A DNA stretch of 64,000 nucleotides, from positions 501,001 to 565,000 of the forward strand of contig NC_081820.1 in assembly GCF_030704535.1 (NCBI RefSeq). The letters run 5' to 3'. Of the stretch, positions 1 to 11,171 are shown piece by piece. Position 1 is the stretch's first letter. Each line of letters begins with the position of its first letter. Made by a program: the position numbers and the translations under genes. Source of the stretch: Vitis vinifera (Eukaryota > Streptophyta > Magnoliopsida > Vitales > Vitaceae). The notes under the pieces were generated by a model. That model searched no databases, had not been told where the DNA came from, and was given only the letters and a program-made list of their open reading frames with translations.

Positions 1-1333
1 GAACTCCCTCGCCCACCAGGCCTTGGTGCAAAACGGAGCCGTTTTCTCCGACCGTCCTGAGGCGCGTCCGGCCGGTAGAGTCATGAATAGTAACCAGCGA
101 AACATCAGTTCGTGCCCCTATGGCCCGACCTGGCGTCTCTTCCGCCGCAACCTCATGGCCGAGATTCTCCACCCTTCCCGGGTGAGAAGCTACTCCCACG
201 CACGAAAGTGGGTGCTGGAGATTCTGGTCTCTCGGCTTAGAAGCCACTCCGACGGATTTGTCCCTGTCCGAGTGATGGATCACGTTCAATACGCCATGTT
301 TTGCCTACTGGTGTTCATGTGTTTCGGGGACAAGCTCGAGGAGAAGCAAATTCAGGAGATTGAGATGATGCAGCGAAGGTGCTTGTTGGAATTCCGTCGA
401 TTCAATAGGCTAGATTTGTTGCCGAGGATAGGGAAGGTATTATTTCGAAAAACGTGGGACGAGTTGCTCAATTTGCGCAAAGATCAAGAAGAGATTCTGC
501 TGCCGCACATAAGAGCCAGACAGCCGCTAAAGCAGGAAACGCAAAGCAAACGAGAAGAAGACAACAGCGACCCGGGTTCATCTTCATCCTCAAAGGACTA
601 TGTCTTGTCGTACGTCGATACTTTGTTGGATCTGCAGTTGCCGGAGGAGAAGAGGAAGCTTAATGAAGGAGAGATAGTGACGCTGTGCTCGGAGTTTCTC
701 AGTGCCGGAACTGACACTACCTCCACTGCACTGCAGTGGATCATGGCCAACCTGGTGAAGTCCCCCCATATTCAGGCCAGGCTTTTCGAGGAGATTAGTG
801 GGGTTGTGGGGGAAGGAGAGGAGGAGGTGAAGGAGGAGGATTTGCAGAAGATGCCATACTTGAAGGCAGTGGTCTTGGAAGGTCTGAGGCGGCATCCTCC
901 GGGACACTTTGTGTTGCCTCATTCAGTGACCGAAGATGTAAGCTTTGAAGGGTATGACATACCCAAGAACGCAACTGTGAATTTCATAGTATCAGAGCTG
1001 AATTGGAATCCAAAGATTTGGGAAAACCCAATGGAGTTCAAGCCAGAGAGGTTCTTGGACATCAATGGAGATGGAGATCATGGAGATGAAGGGGAAGCAT
1101 TTGATATAACTGGGAGCAGAGAGATAAAGATGATGCCATTTGGTGCAGGGAGGAGGATATGTCCCGGGTATGGGTTGGCAATGCTGCATTTGGAGTATTT
1201 TGTGGCGAATTTGGTGTGGAATTTTGACTGGAAAGCAGTGGAGGGAGATGAAGTTGATCTATCGGAGAAGCTGGAGTTCACAGTAGTGATGAAGAATCCA
1301 TTGCAGGCCCACTTATCTCCGAGGTTGAAATAA
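1..1333 (+). CDS. CYP89A-type cytochrome P450, gene 1 (5' truncated by window)
   Basis: This is an ER-anchored haem-thiolate monooxygenase of the plant CYP89A type, which would take electrons from NADPH-P450 reductase; the substrate is unknown. The frame is open from base 2 to the TAA at 1331-1333 without introns. Aligned to the next gene, about 82 N-terminal residues (membrane anchor and PPGP hinge) lie left of the window. Visible motifs are the I-helix AGTDTT, the K-helix ExxR in LEGLRRHPP, the PERF motif in FKPERFL, and the haem loop [11 protein letters not shown], whose Cys codon is 1160-1162. It is very close to gene 2 (8264-9829), most of all in the C-terminal half. No frameshift or stop is seen, so it is probably functional. 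The known family example is Arabidopsis CYP89A9, which acts on chlorophyll catabolites; that this gene does the same is not shown. Confidence 0.93.
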   Translation, partial: NSLAHQALVQNGAVFSDRPEARPAGRVMNSNQRNISSCPYGPTWRLFRRNLMAEILHPSRVRSYSHARKWVLEILVSRLRSHSDGFVPVRVMDHVQYAMFCLLVFMCFGDKLEEKQIQEIEMMQRRCLLEFRRFNRLDLLPRIGKVLFRKTWDELLNLRKDQEEILLPHIRARQPLKQETQSKREEDNSDPGSSSSSKDYVLSYVDTLLDLQLPEEKRKLNEGEIVTLCSEFLSAGTDTTSTALQWIMANLVKSPHIQARLFEEISGVVGEGEEEVKEEDLQKMPYLKAVVLEGLRRHPPGHFVLPHSVTEDVSFEGYDIPKNATVNFIVSELNWNPKIWENPMEFKPERFLDINGDGDHGDEGEAFDITGSREIKMMPFGAGRRICPGYGLAMLHLEYFVANLVWNFDWKAVEGDEVDLSEKLEFTVVMKNPLQAHLSPRLK

Positions 1334-1414
1334 GGTAAATAAATAATAAATAAAGAAGTAGATGGCTTTAGAAGGCCCACTGCACCGCTACCACTTCACT
1401 ATCACCACAATTCA

Positions 1415-2630
1415 TAGAGTGTTTGGCTAAGTTGGCAATTTTAGATAAAATGTCCCTAACTCAGTTTTCCAATTCCTTTTCGGACTACTTGACCTTTCAA
1501 AATTAAGACTTTAATAAGAGGTCAAGGTTTGTAACCGAGTGTGTGTTGAATAAAGCAAATCAAGCCTATTTTTCATTTTTAAAAGAGTTAAGAAAACTTA
1601 AAGAAATGTTTTTTGCTAAAAGGTTTTTATTCCCCTATTTCTAGACTCATCCAAGTGTAAAGGTAGATCAATCCAACTAACTTGTTTTTAAGATCAAATT
1701 TCAGTCATTAGATTAAGGGTTTCTTTTTCTTTTTAAATACAAACTTCTCTCATTTCTGATAAAGAGATGCTACAGCAATCATGAAAGAGAGCTTCTCATT
1801 CTTTAGCATTTTGAGAGTATTTGCCTATTAAGAAAATCTCATCCAAGTTTTCCAAGAAAATTTTTTTAATAGATTTTCTGAAAAAGAAAATAGGTTGATT
1901 TCTAAAACATTCATCTCTCATTCTCTTGGGTTTGTGTAAAAACTCATTTTCATCTTGTGTGAATTCAAGAAAAGGTCGAGATCGAGTTTGCTGTGGACTC
2001 CAAACGTGCTCCGAAAGAGTAAGGTAAGAAGCTGAATGTGAAAAGTATTAGTCAAGTGGTCCGGGAAGAATTGGTTGGCTTTAATTAGGTAAAACCTTGT
2101 ATTCAGTTTTTATTCTTCATAGTGGATATTTTCGTTTAATTGTAGGCCCGTGGTTTTTTATCTATTCAAAGGTTTTCCACATTACAATTCGATGTCAATT
2201 GTCTTTTTATCTCACTCTATTCTTTGATTTATTTTCGATTTTTGATATAATTGGTTATTTGAGCATATATGTTGAATGGAAGAAATATGAGCTGAAATAA
2301 ATGTGATTATCCATGTAATATCTTCAAAAAAAAATTTGTTCGTTTTGGTTAATGATATATTGTAGTAAATTGAAACCAGATAAGAAGATAATTGTTCTTT
2401 TGAATTAATTTTGAGTATTGAAGTATTTGCATGTTAATTATATTTATAAATAGTTGAGAGAGTGTTGGTGCATAATACTTACTTGTAGATTTTATACTTT
2501 ATTGAAAAGTTATTGGAAGAAAAGTTTATTAACATTGAGAAATTTTAAGGTTAAGTAATCATTGTTGAGAATTTTTTTTATAGTTCAACAACACTCATTC
2601 ACCCTCTTTAAGTGTAATCCATTATTATGA
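1415..2630 (+). mobile_element. Probable solo LTR of a Copia-type retrotransposon
   Basis: The 3' flank of P450 gene 1 matches that of gene 2 up to about 1414 and resumes near 2635, so about 1.2 kb is extra here. The insert has LTR-like traits. A segment around 2090-2190 contains TTGTATTC followed by a GGCCCGTGG...TTTTCCAC block like that seen in plant Copia LTRs. The end reads CACTCATTCACCCTCTTTAAG. No coding region is present. Exact ends are uncertain: ATTCA occurs on both sides (1410-1414 and 2630-2634), but the termini it would imply are not TG...CA. Confidence 0.5.
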
Positions 2631-2917
2631 TTCACCTTTCAAATATGATATTTCATTATAATACATGGATTTGAACTACATTTATGTTTTGGTGCTTTCC
2701 TTAAATTTTCGATGTGTCCTGCAAAATGGTCTTTTTTTCATACTCAATATGATCTATCCATTCTTTTTTCCATCTAAGGATGAGGTAGACTAAGAATCCA
2801 ATTCTCACTAATTCCATAAAACACTTCTGGTATATTAAAAAAAATGTTTTTTAAAGAAAAATTAAACATTTGACAAAATTTTAAAATTAGAAAAATCATT
2901 TATAATATTTCTTAAAA

Positions 2918-3072
2918 AAAACACTTAAAATAAATTATTCTTTCAAAAACACTTTTAGAGAAATAATTCCATTAAAAACACTTCCAATTAGCTAAAAACG
3001 CTTAAAATAAATTATTCTTTCAAAAACACTCTTAGAGAAATAATTCCATTAAAAACACTTCCAATTAGCTAA
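2918..3072. repeat. Two-copy tandem duplication, about 77 bp
   Basis: Two nearly identical AT-rich units lie head to tail, each containing AAATTATTCTTTCAAAAACAC and ending CACTTCCAATTAGCT. They belong to an AT-rich family rich in AAAACACTT motifs that recurs near 25.7-26.5 kb and 27.9-28.1 kb. No gene is visible in 2640-3640. Confidence 0.7.
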
Positions 3073-3639
3073 GGTGTATGCCAAAATTTCTTGATGAAGA
3101 ACTCTAATATACATATGAAAATTTCGGGTCAATATGTAGCTTCTTTTCTTTTTATGTGGACACGTGAATCTTTTGAAAAGTTAGGGATGCAATTTGGTTG
3201 GGTTAACTTGATCCAATTCAAACCCAACTGCATATTGGGTCGGCTTGTACAATTATTTTTAATACTCATATTTGGTTTGGATCAAGTTTTTTTTTTATCT
3301 TTAATTCAATTTCGTTGATTCAAACCAACAATCATATTTTGATAATATTTATAATTTATATCATCTATATACTAAAATTAATTTTTTTAAGCCTTCAAAA
3401 AAATATCAAATTAAAATAAAATGACATGTAATGTTTATTTTTAATTTTTCTTATTATCTTGAAATTTTCTTTCACCTATATATTATTTAAATTTTCAAAT
3501 AATTCAACAGATGTCATCAACCAATCCTCAACCCGAGCACATTTGGCTGAATATATCTCGAGTCAAAAGTTTGATTCAGTTTGATTTAATTATTTTTAAA
3601 CTGGCGTCGGATTTGGATTAACCACCAGTCTGTTTGCCA

Positions 3640-3747
3640 CCTAGGAAAAGCTACATTTATACGGTCAATTCCAAGTCTCCAACAGCCAATCAACATTGGC
3701 AAGAAGGATATTTAGGATATCAACAAAGGCCAAAAATAAAATAGAAA

Positions 3748-3791
<44 letters not shown>

Positions 3792-3860
3792 TACTAAAAA
3801 AGAAAAACTACCAAAAATCAAATCGACCATGTCACCTTCTATTAAAATCAAACAACAATG
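3640..3860 (+). promoter_or_regulatory. Orphan P450-type upstream module
   Basis: This stretch resembles the region before P450 gene 3 (10860-11060). In the same order it has a GTCAATT motif, CCAATCAAC, GGATATTTAGGATA, an AAAGGCCAAAA block, a TA-rich tract and a GTCA(T/C)CTTC motif. No P450 coding sequence follows; Gypsy and Copia debris begins about 250 bp later. It is read as the promoter of a lost array member, by similarity only. Confidence 0.45.
3752..3789. repeat. (TA)n microsatellite
   Basis: An uninterrupted TA dinucleotide run of about 19 units, placed where gene 3 has its TATA-rich tract (11005-11018). It is likely length-variable. Confidence 0.9.
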
Positions 3861-4109
3861 GCCAAACTTGGCTTATTCGGAAATACTCAAAATAAAACCA
3901 AAAATCCCAATTTAAAAGGGTCATTACATTTTCTTCATAAAAGCCTTGTTCAAGACTGAAATAAAGGAAATTTGCCTTGTAGCTTAAATGCATCTTCACG
4001 TATCTAAGATAGAAATGGGCTCAAGCTACAACTAGACATCTTCTTACATTGCTAGTAACTCGATGGCAGAAGTAATTGACTTCCCAATTTTCTTTTTTAA
4101 GTAAGAAAC

Positions 4110-4440
4110 GTAAAAAACAAGATGAATTTTTTACTTTACTGGTAATTCCAATTTGTAGGCAACCTGTCAAATTCGTTGAATAATCTTATATAGACCAAAG
4201 AATTGAGGAGACAACTTCATATTCCCTTTGAATGATACAATAGTTTGTTTATAAGGTTATAGATGAAAAAAGACCATATCTCCCACTTCATATGTCCTTT
4301 CACCTCTTTTTTGGTCTACATACATCTTCATTCTAACTTGGGCTTGAATAAGGTTAGTCTTGACTCTTGACTAGTCGTTTATTGATGATAATGCTTGTTC
4401 ATTTGAATTTAACTCCTCTATTTTTGTCATCAAGGACTCC
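4110..4440 (-). mobile_element. Ty3/Gypsy pol remnant (integrase C-terminal region)
   Basis: Read on the minus strand, the segment gives recognisable Gypsy pol C-terminal text: an AQVRMKMYVDQKR stretch, then EVGD, a PYKQ motif, KLSPQFFGLYKI and VAYKLELP. This is the usual order of a Gypsy integrase end, and it is interrupted by in-frame stops. The fragment ends abruptly where plus-strand Copia sequence begins at about 4440. It is dead and non-autonomous. Confidence 0.75.
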
Positions 4441-4449
4441 AAACGATAG

Positions 4450-5700
4450 ATGGTAGCGAATGGTCAAAAGAAAAGGAAGTTTTTCGCTTTTGAAGATGAA
4501 CAAATTGAAGCTTTCACTACTATCAAAGCACAAGGACCACCTTCATAAATTTGGCATGCTTATTTAGGGCATCCTAATTATGCCTTTTAAAAAGCTTAGA
4601 AAATAAGAAAGTTATAGATGTTTCCAATTGGCTAACTAAGGACACTCCTTGCACTAGCTATCAACTTGGAAAACGTTGTAAACTTTCCTTCAATAAATCA
4701 GAAACAACTACAAGTTTTCCTCTTGAAAAAATTCATAATGATTTGTGGGGAGCACCTTTTACTTATACACAAAAGTTGCAATATATACTATGTAATTTTT
4801 GTTAATGATTTCACTCAATCCACATGGTTGTATCCTTTAAGGCATAAATTTGACTTTTACAACTGTTTTCTAAAACTTCAAGCATTTGTTGAAAAACATT
4901 TTGATAGAAAAATCAAAACTTTCCAATGCGATGGAGAAAGTGAGTTTACTTCAAACAATTTCACAAATCATTTGCTTAAATGTGAGATAAAACAACAAGT
5001 ATCTTGTCCTTATAAACCGGAACATAATGGATTAACTGAAAGGAAACATCAACATATTGTTGAAACAACTTGACTCTCTTTTTCATGCTAATATTCCTTT
5101 AAAATTTTGGGTAGATGCATTCTTAATTGTTACTTATCTTACCAACATATTACCTCTCTCTTCTATTGGTAAGAATTCTCCATACTTCTAATTTTTTTGT
5201 CAACATCCCAATTATTCCAGTTTACGCATTTTTGGTTCTCTTTACTTTCCTTATTTAAAAACTCTTAGCATGCACAAATTTTCAAAAAAAACTATACCCT
5301 ATGCTTTCATAGGATATAGTCCTTTACATAAAGGTTAATGTCTTGATCCCATATCAAATCAAGTTTACATTTCTCCACATGTAGTTTTTAATGAGGCATG
5401 TTTTTCTTTTATAAAAAATGAATCTTCCTCTTTCTCTCATAATCTTTCAATTACAACTTTTCCTAACCATGATGAATGGTCTTCGGGAACATCAAGGGAA
5501 CAATTGAAGTCCTTTCTGCTTGAAGGTCCTTCACCGCATCAACCACCAACTAATTCTTCCACAAAAGTTCATCAAATTGACCTTGAGGATACTCCTCAAG
5601 ATTTTATTCCTCTTTCATCTCAAACATCTACCTCTCTTTTATCTTTGCCTTATTCTCTCACCCTCACAACTCAAATATAATTATCTCTTTAGGGGCTATA
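4450..5700 (+). mobile_element. Ty1/Copia pol remnant (gag-pre-integrase and integrase)
   Basis: Plus-strand text shows the Copia order. A gag-pre-integrase trace (HAYLGHPN at about 4555) is followed by a DLWG motif, then the integrase core at 4666-5073. That core has FVNDFTQSTW, a QCDGESEF block and a KPEHNGLTERKHQHIVE motif. Then comes PLKFWVDAF and a weakly conserved linker to about 5690. Several stops and frame changes break it, and no reverse transcriptase or RNase H domain follows. It is an old, truncated relic. Confidence 0.85.
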
Positions 5701-8250
5701 AGTTCCTTAATTTTGAACTAATTAGTCATTTTATGACTTCTTTGAAAGTATCAAATTTTTCGTGTATTTTTCTAAAAAAAGAAATTACATCATTTGAGTT
5801 GACAAATCTATTACACTTCAAATGAACCTTGTATTCATTTATCGTTATAATAGCTACTTGTCCTACTAGGACATTATTTTTTGCTTCAATTATTTTACTA
5901 TGCTTCAGGCATATATCTACTACTATATTAGTTAATTATCCTTTAAGAACATTGACTTTTGTATAAAAGAATTTTCAAGAAATTTCACATCATTCTCCTG
6001 AAATCAACTTCCTCACCCAACTACAAGAAAATTTGTCTCATCAAAAATAGCAATTTGCACAATAGGTTACACTACCCTTCATAGGTATAGATAAACAAGT
6101 CATTGGGTAAAAACTTATGATTTTATAATATATATCTATGTAACTTATAATGAGTTGATGCATTATTATTTACCTCGAGAATCATATTGATCATATCATA
6201 TTCTTAATAAAATATGAAGTGTCATTAATATAAAATTTTATGCCATTAGTGACATAATTTTATCTCTTCAAAAGTCCACAATCAAGCGTACTTGATGTAT
6301 ATTAACATCAATTATACATATATTGTACAATATATAAGACATATATCATAAAATAAATCTACTTGACGTTATAAGAATGCAACTAATAAATATGATCGAT
6401 ATATGTAAGCATTAAAAATAATAATAATAATTTTTTTCATAATATGGAATGCACAATTTTAGACGTTCCATAGCTTGAAGATAATAGTGAAGAGATAATC
6501 AAATTAAATTTCAATCATAACAAATTAAGAATTTCAATAATTCAATTCAAAAATGAAAAACTCACATAATTCCTTCATATCTTCTTATTATGAAAATATA
6601 TAAAATTTATATAACTTCAAGTTCCGAGTTGTACAAAAAATTTTATATGAATATATAAAATAATAGTTTCAGGCTATAAAATATTCTTTATATAGTTTTT
6701 AACTATATAGTTATAAAAAATTGTTATGTATAACTTCTAATCATGCAACAAAATTAAAAATTGTTTGTATATATACCTTATCATAAAACAAATTTAATTA
6801 GCAAATAATAGATATATTAGAGAATATCTTATCTATGCTCAAGCAAAAGAAATCAAACCAAAAATAGCTTAATTAGAATTAAATTCCTTTTATAAAAGGA
6901 TAATGTGGTGGTGTTTCAAAACTAAACTCAATCATATTCAAACTCTTCTCTTTCATTCTTATCTCTATAAAACAATTTATCCTCTTATTATTTTATTTAT
7001 TTATAAAATTCACCCTTCCAAATAAAGAGGGTCCAACTAACTAAACCCAAAATTTTAAACTATCAAATTAACATTTTCTTTTCACTCTCTTCATTTTATC
7101 AATAACCAAAAAAGATTATTAAAATTCAAATAATATCTACAAAGATAAGGGATAAAATCAAAAATTTCAGCAAATCTAAAAAAATATAAATTATAAATTC
7201 ATGAAAATAAATAGATTATGTACAACAATCCAATCGTACTAGAATCTTTTTGCATTGAGAAATTCAAATGCAAAATTCATACTTCTATTCACAATAATAA
7301 TAATTCAAATTACAAACATCATCCAATAGGTTTAATACTTCTCAATCATGGATTAGAAATTGACATAGATTTTGGCTAGCATAAAAAAAATATTAATATT
7401 ATTATTTTTATAACTTATAATTATGAATAATAATTACATGGCTTCTTGCTATGTATAATTTAAATTTGTACCAAAAAAAAATATTAATATTGCTATTTTC
7501 ATAACTTTTAATTACATGTAGTAATTATATAACTTCTAGATGTGTATTACTTTGGTTTGTACAAAAATTATTAATATTATTATTTTAATAACTTTTGTTT
7601 ATGTATAAAAAGTTTCTGAGTACATATAATTTTAATTCATAACATATATCTTCTAATCATATAAGTTTTGACATTTATTAAATTTACTAGCTATTTTTAC
7701 TTTTGCGTAACTTTAGACACAAAATTCTCACACAAGTTTATCTATGAATAATGAAAATTTGAATTATATTCTAATAATATAAAAAAAAATTGAAAATTAT
7801 AACTATTATAGAAAATAAAATCATATGATTTACCTTATCATGAAATTGATGTAGGAGCTTTTAAAGTATTTCTCATGAAATTTCATCGAAAAATATTTAA
7901 TATAGATAATAAATCTCCTGCCCAATTTTGTTAAGTAGTAATCTTCAAATATTGGCTGGTATTGATAATATGTTGTAAAAGGTCTCCCATTTAAGGAGAG
8001 TAAATCAATATTAATTTCTCCCATTTTTTAGGGAGTAAATCAATATTATGATTATGCATCATTTTCATAATAGTATAAATTCTTATATTTTATAACATAA
8101 ATATAATTTCTATAAATTTTTCTCATGTTTTGAGTAAAAAGTATTTTTTTTTAAAAATCATTTAAAAAGATAAAGTCTAATCATAGTGAATGACCAATAA
8201 AAATAAAAGGAAAAAGGAAGATAAGTATCTTGGCTAACACACACAGGACC
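5700..8250. other. AT-rich spacer upstream of P450 gene 2
   Basis: This is very AT-rich sequence with no recognisable gene, RNA or complete mobile element. Between 7380 and 7600 short blocks such as ATTAATATTATTATTTT followed by AACTTTTAATTA recur about three times. The promoter of P450 gene 2 must lie at its right end, but no convincing TATA box was singled out. Confidence 0.5.
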
Positions 8251-8263
8251 AGAGACTTTTTCA

Positions 8264-9829
8264 ATGGAGATATGGGTCTTCCTCTTCGTCGTCTCCCTCT
8301 GCATTGCTTCTCTCCTCAAATCTCTCCATGATTTCTTCTTCCCAAAGCTCAATCTCCCACCAGGACCCGCTGCCTTTCCTCTCATCGGAAACCTCCACTG
8401 GCTCGGCCCATCCTTCGCCGACCTCGAACCCATACTTCGAAATTTACACGCCAAGTACGGCCCAATCCTCACTCTCCGAATCGGCTCTCGCCCGGCCATC
8501 TTCATCTCCGAGAACTCCCTCGCCCACCAGGCCTTGGTGCAAAACGGAGCCGTTTTCGCCGACCGTCCTGCGGCGCTTCCGGCCAGTAGAGTCATGAGCA
8601 GTAACCAGCGAAACATCAATTCGAGCCCCTATGGCCCGACCTGGCGTCTCCTCCGCCGCAATCTCACGGCCGAGATTCTCCACTCTTCCCGGGTGAGAAG
8701 CTACTCCCACGCACGGAAGTGGGTGCTGGAGATTCTGGTCTCTCGGCTTAGAGGCCACTCCGACGGATTTGTCCCCGTCCGAATAATGGATCACTTTCAA
8801 TACGCCATGTTTTGCCTACTGGTGCTCATGTGTTTCGGGGACAAGCTCGAGGAGAAGCAAATTCAGGAGATTGAGATGATTCAACGAAAGTTGTTGTTGG
8901 CGTTCCGTGGATTGAATAGGCTCAATTTGTGGCCGAGGATGGGGAAGATATTATTTCGAAAAAGGTGGGAGGAGTGGCTTAATTTGCGCAAGGATCAGGA
9001 AGCGATTCTTCTGCCGCACATAAGAGCCAGACAGCGGCTTAAGCAGGAAACGCAAAACAAACAAGAAGATGATTCATCTTCATCTTCAAAGGACTATGTC
9101 TTGTCGTATGTGGACACTTTGCTGGATCTGCAGCTGCCGGAGGAGAAGAGGAAGCTTAATGAAGGAGAGATGGTGACGCTGTGCTCGGAGTTTCTCAGTG
9201 CCGGAACTGACACCACCTCCACTGCACTGCAGTGGATCATGGCGAACCTGGTGAAGGCCCCCCATATTCAGGCCAGGCTTTTCGAGGAGATTAGTGGGGT
9301 TGTGGGGGAGGGAGAGGAGGAGGTGAAGGAGGAGGATTTGCAGAAGATGCCATACTTGAAGGCAGTGGTCTTGGAAGGTCTGAGGCGGCATCCTCCGGGA
9401 CACTTTGTGTTGCCTCATTCAGTGACCCAAGATGTAAGCTTTGAAGGGTATGACATACCCAAGAATGCAACTGTGAATTTCTCAGTATCAGATATGAATT
9501 GGAACCCAACGATTTGGGAAGATCCAATGGAGTTCAAGCCAGAGAGGTTCTTGAACAGCAATGGAGATGGAGATCATGCAGATGCAGGGAAAGAATTTGA
9601 TATAACTGGGAGCAAAGAGATAAAGATGATGCCATTTGGTGCAGGGAGGAGGATTTGTCCTGGGTATGGGTTGGCAATGCTGCATTTGGAGTATTTTGTG
9701 GGGAATTTGGTGTGGAATTTTGAATGGAAAGCAGTGGAGGGAGATGAAGTTGATCTATCTGAGAAGCTGGAGTTCACGGTAGTGATGAAGAATCCATTGC
9801 AGGCTCACTTATCTCCAAGGTTGAAATAA
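8264..9829 (+). CDS. CYP89A-type cytochrome P450, gene 2
   Basis: This is a complete intronless CYP89A-type P450 of 521 residues, the usual length for the family. The start ATG at 8264 begins an N-terminal hydrophobic ER anchor (residues about 3-20), followed by a PKLNLPPGP hinge (residues 27-35). The I-helix has AGTDTT, the K-helix has [16 protein letters not shown] follows, and the haem loop is [11 protein letters not shown] with Cys465 (9656-9658). The stop is TAA at 9827-9829. It is the closest relative of gene 1. It would act as a membrane-bound monooxygenase on the cytosolic face of the ER; the substrate cannot be told from sequence. Shared 3' flanking sequence with genes 1, 3 and 4 marks it as a tandem duplicate. 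Confidence 0.96.
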   Translation: MEIWVFLFVVSLCIASLLKSLHDFFFPKLNLPPGPAAFPLIGNLHWLGPSFADLEPILRNLHAKYGPILTLRIGSRPAIFISENSLAHQALVQNGAVFADRPAALPASRVMSSNQRNINSSPYGPTWRLLRRNLTAEILHSSRVRSYSHARKWVLEILVSRLRGHSDGFVPVRIMDHFQYAMFCLLVLMCFGDKLEEKQIQEIEMIQRKLLLAFRGLNRLNLWPRMGKILFRKRWEEWLNLRKDQEAILLPHIRARQRLKQETQNKQEDDSSSSSKDYVLSYVDTLLDLQLPEEKRKLNEGEMVTLCSEFLSAGTDTTSTALQWIMANLVKAPHIQARLFEEISGVVGEGEEEVKEEDLQKMPYLKAVVLEGLRRHPPGHFVLPHSVTQDVSFEGYDIPKNATVNFSVSDMNWNPTIWEDPMEFKPERFLNSNGDGDHADAGKEFDITGSKEIKMMPFGAGRRICPGYGLAMLHLEYFVGNLVWNFEWKAVEGDEVDLSEKLEFTVVMKNPLQAHLSPRLK

Positions 9830-11171
9830 TTTATAAATAAATAAAAAAATAAAGAAGTAGACGGCTTTAGAAGACCACTACTACTTCATCATCACCATAA
9901 TTCTTATGATATTTCAGTATAATGTATGGATTTGAACTGCACATTCTATAACATATATGCAGAATATTAAAGGGAAAGTTGGCTCGATGTGTATGCAAAA
10001 TCGTAAGAAAGTGGGTTATCTTTCCTTGTGTCTAGCTACCTCTTGGTTGGTCTTCTTTGATGGGAATTTTATCGCAAGAGAACAAAAGGAATCCTCCTTT
10101 CCATGAGTCATACAACAAATGACTTTTTGATGGGGCCGGGAGGTTATAGCTAATGAAGAAACAATCAAACTCAAATCATATATATTCATTATTTTTTTCA
10201 TCTAGGATGAGGTTGTCTAAATCCCACCTTCTTGGGAGAGACGAGCCATGAAAAAGCAAGAAAGTGCAATCAATACTAAGCCCTATGCCTAGATTTCTTG
10301 ACCAGTAACTCTAATATGCATATAAAAATTTCCATTCGATGTGTAGTTTCTTCTGTTTTTATGTTCAACGATAATTACCTACTTTCTTCTATCCCTGTCA
10401 TTAAAGCATCAAGAAGCACAATATTGGCATTGGGTTAGAACGAGATACAATTTATCTGTCATCTAAGTGGAAAGGTGAGAAGTATTATTTGGTCAGCTTA
10501 GCCCGAACCTAGTCCGAATCCAACTTCACCTTTGGTCAGATTTTGATTTGGATCAAGTTTTTTCAATCTTTTAACTCAATTTGAATTGGTTGCAAACAAG
10601 GTTCATGCTTTGATCATATTTATAATTTATATTTTCTCACGTATTAATATTAATTTTATTTTATATATTATTTAAATTTCCATTTAAATCACACAACATG
10701 AAGCTAATCTAATCTAACCATCCAAACCTAGTATGATGGGATTTGATTAGGTTTGAAATTAATTATTTTGAAGTATACCCCAGATCAGATCAAAGGTCTG
10801 ATTGGGTTCCAAATTAATTATTTTTAAATTCTGACTTGGATTGGGATAACCCTCAATCGATTTGCCAACCCAGCAAATTATCCATCTACGGTGTCAATTG
10901 CAATAACCAATCAACGTGAGCAATACAGGATATTTAGGATAACTACAAAAGGCCAAAACCAACTTAGGATACTGACAAACTACAGTCTAAATAACATGAA
11001 ATTGATATATATATATAAAGAAGAAAAGCTACGAAAAAACCACGTCATCTTCCATGAAATTGACTCCTGACCACCCAATATGTCTAATGCAGATAGCAGC
11101 ATTAGCACAATCCAGAAGCATATCTTTCTTCTTCTCCATCCTGATTGATTGGATTGGATTTCATAACGAAA
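9830..11171. other. P450 spacer: 3' module then 5' module
   Basis: The left part (9830-9960) repeats the 3' flank seen after the other P450 genes (AAGTAGAYGGCTTTAG and the following ACCACTACT). The centre (10080-10350) repeats a GAAGAAACAATCAAA...CATCTAGGATGAGG module also found at 15710-15900 and, weakly, at 2750. The right part (10860-11060) is the upstream module of gene 3. No gene is present. Confidence 0.6.
11005..11018 (+). promoter_or_regulatory. Candidate TATA box of P450 gene 3
   Basis: ATATATATATATAAAG-type sequence lies about 155 bp before the ATG of gene 3. The position fits a TATA box with a 5' leader of about 120 nt. There is no transcript evidence. Confidence 0.4.

Noticed and set aside
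9086-9418. Minus-strand frames repeated opposite each P450 (also 590-922, 12108-12341, 17521-17754)
   Set aside because: They recur only because the P450 sense strand is conserved and GC-rich at third positions; no independent similarity.
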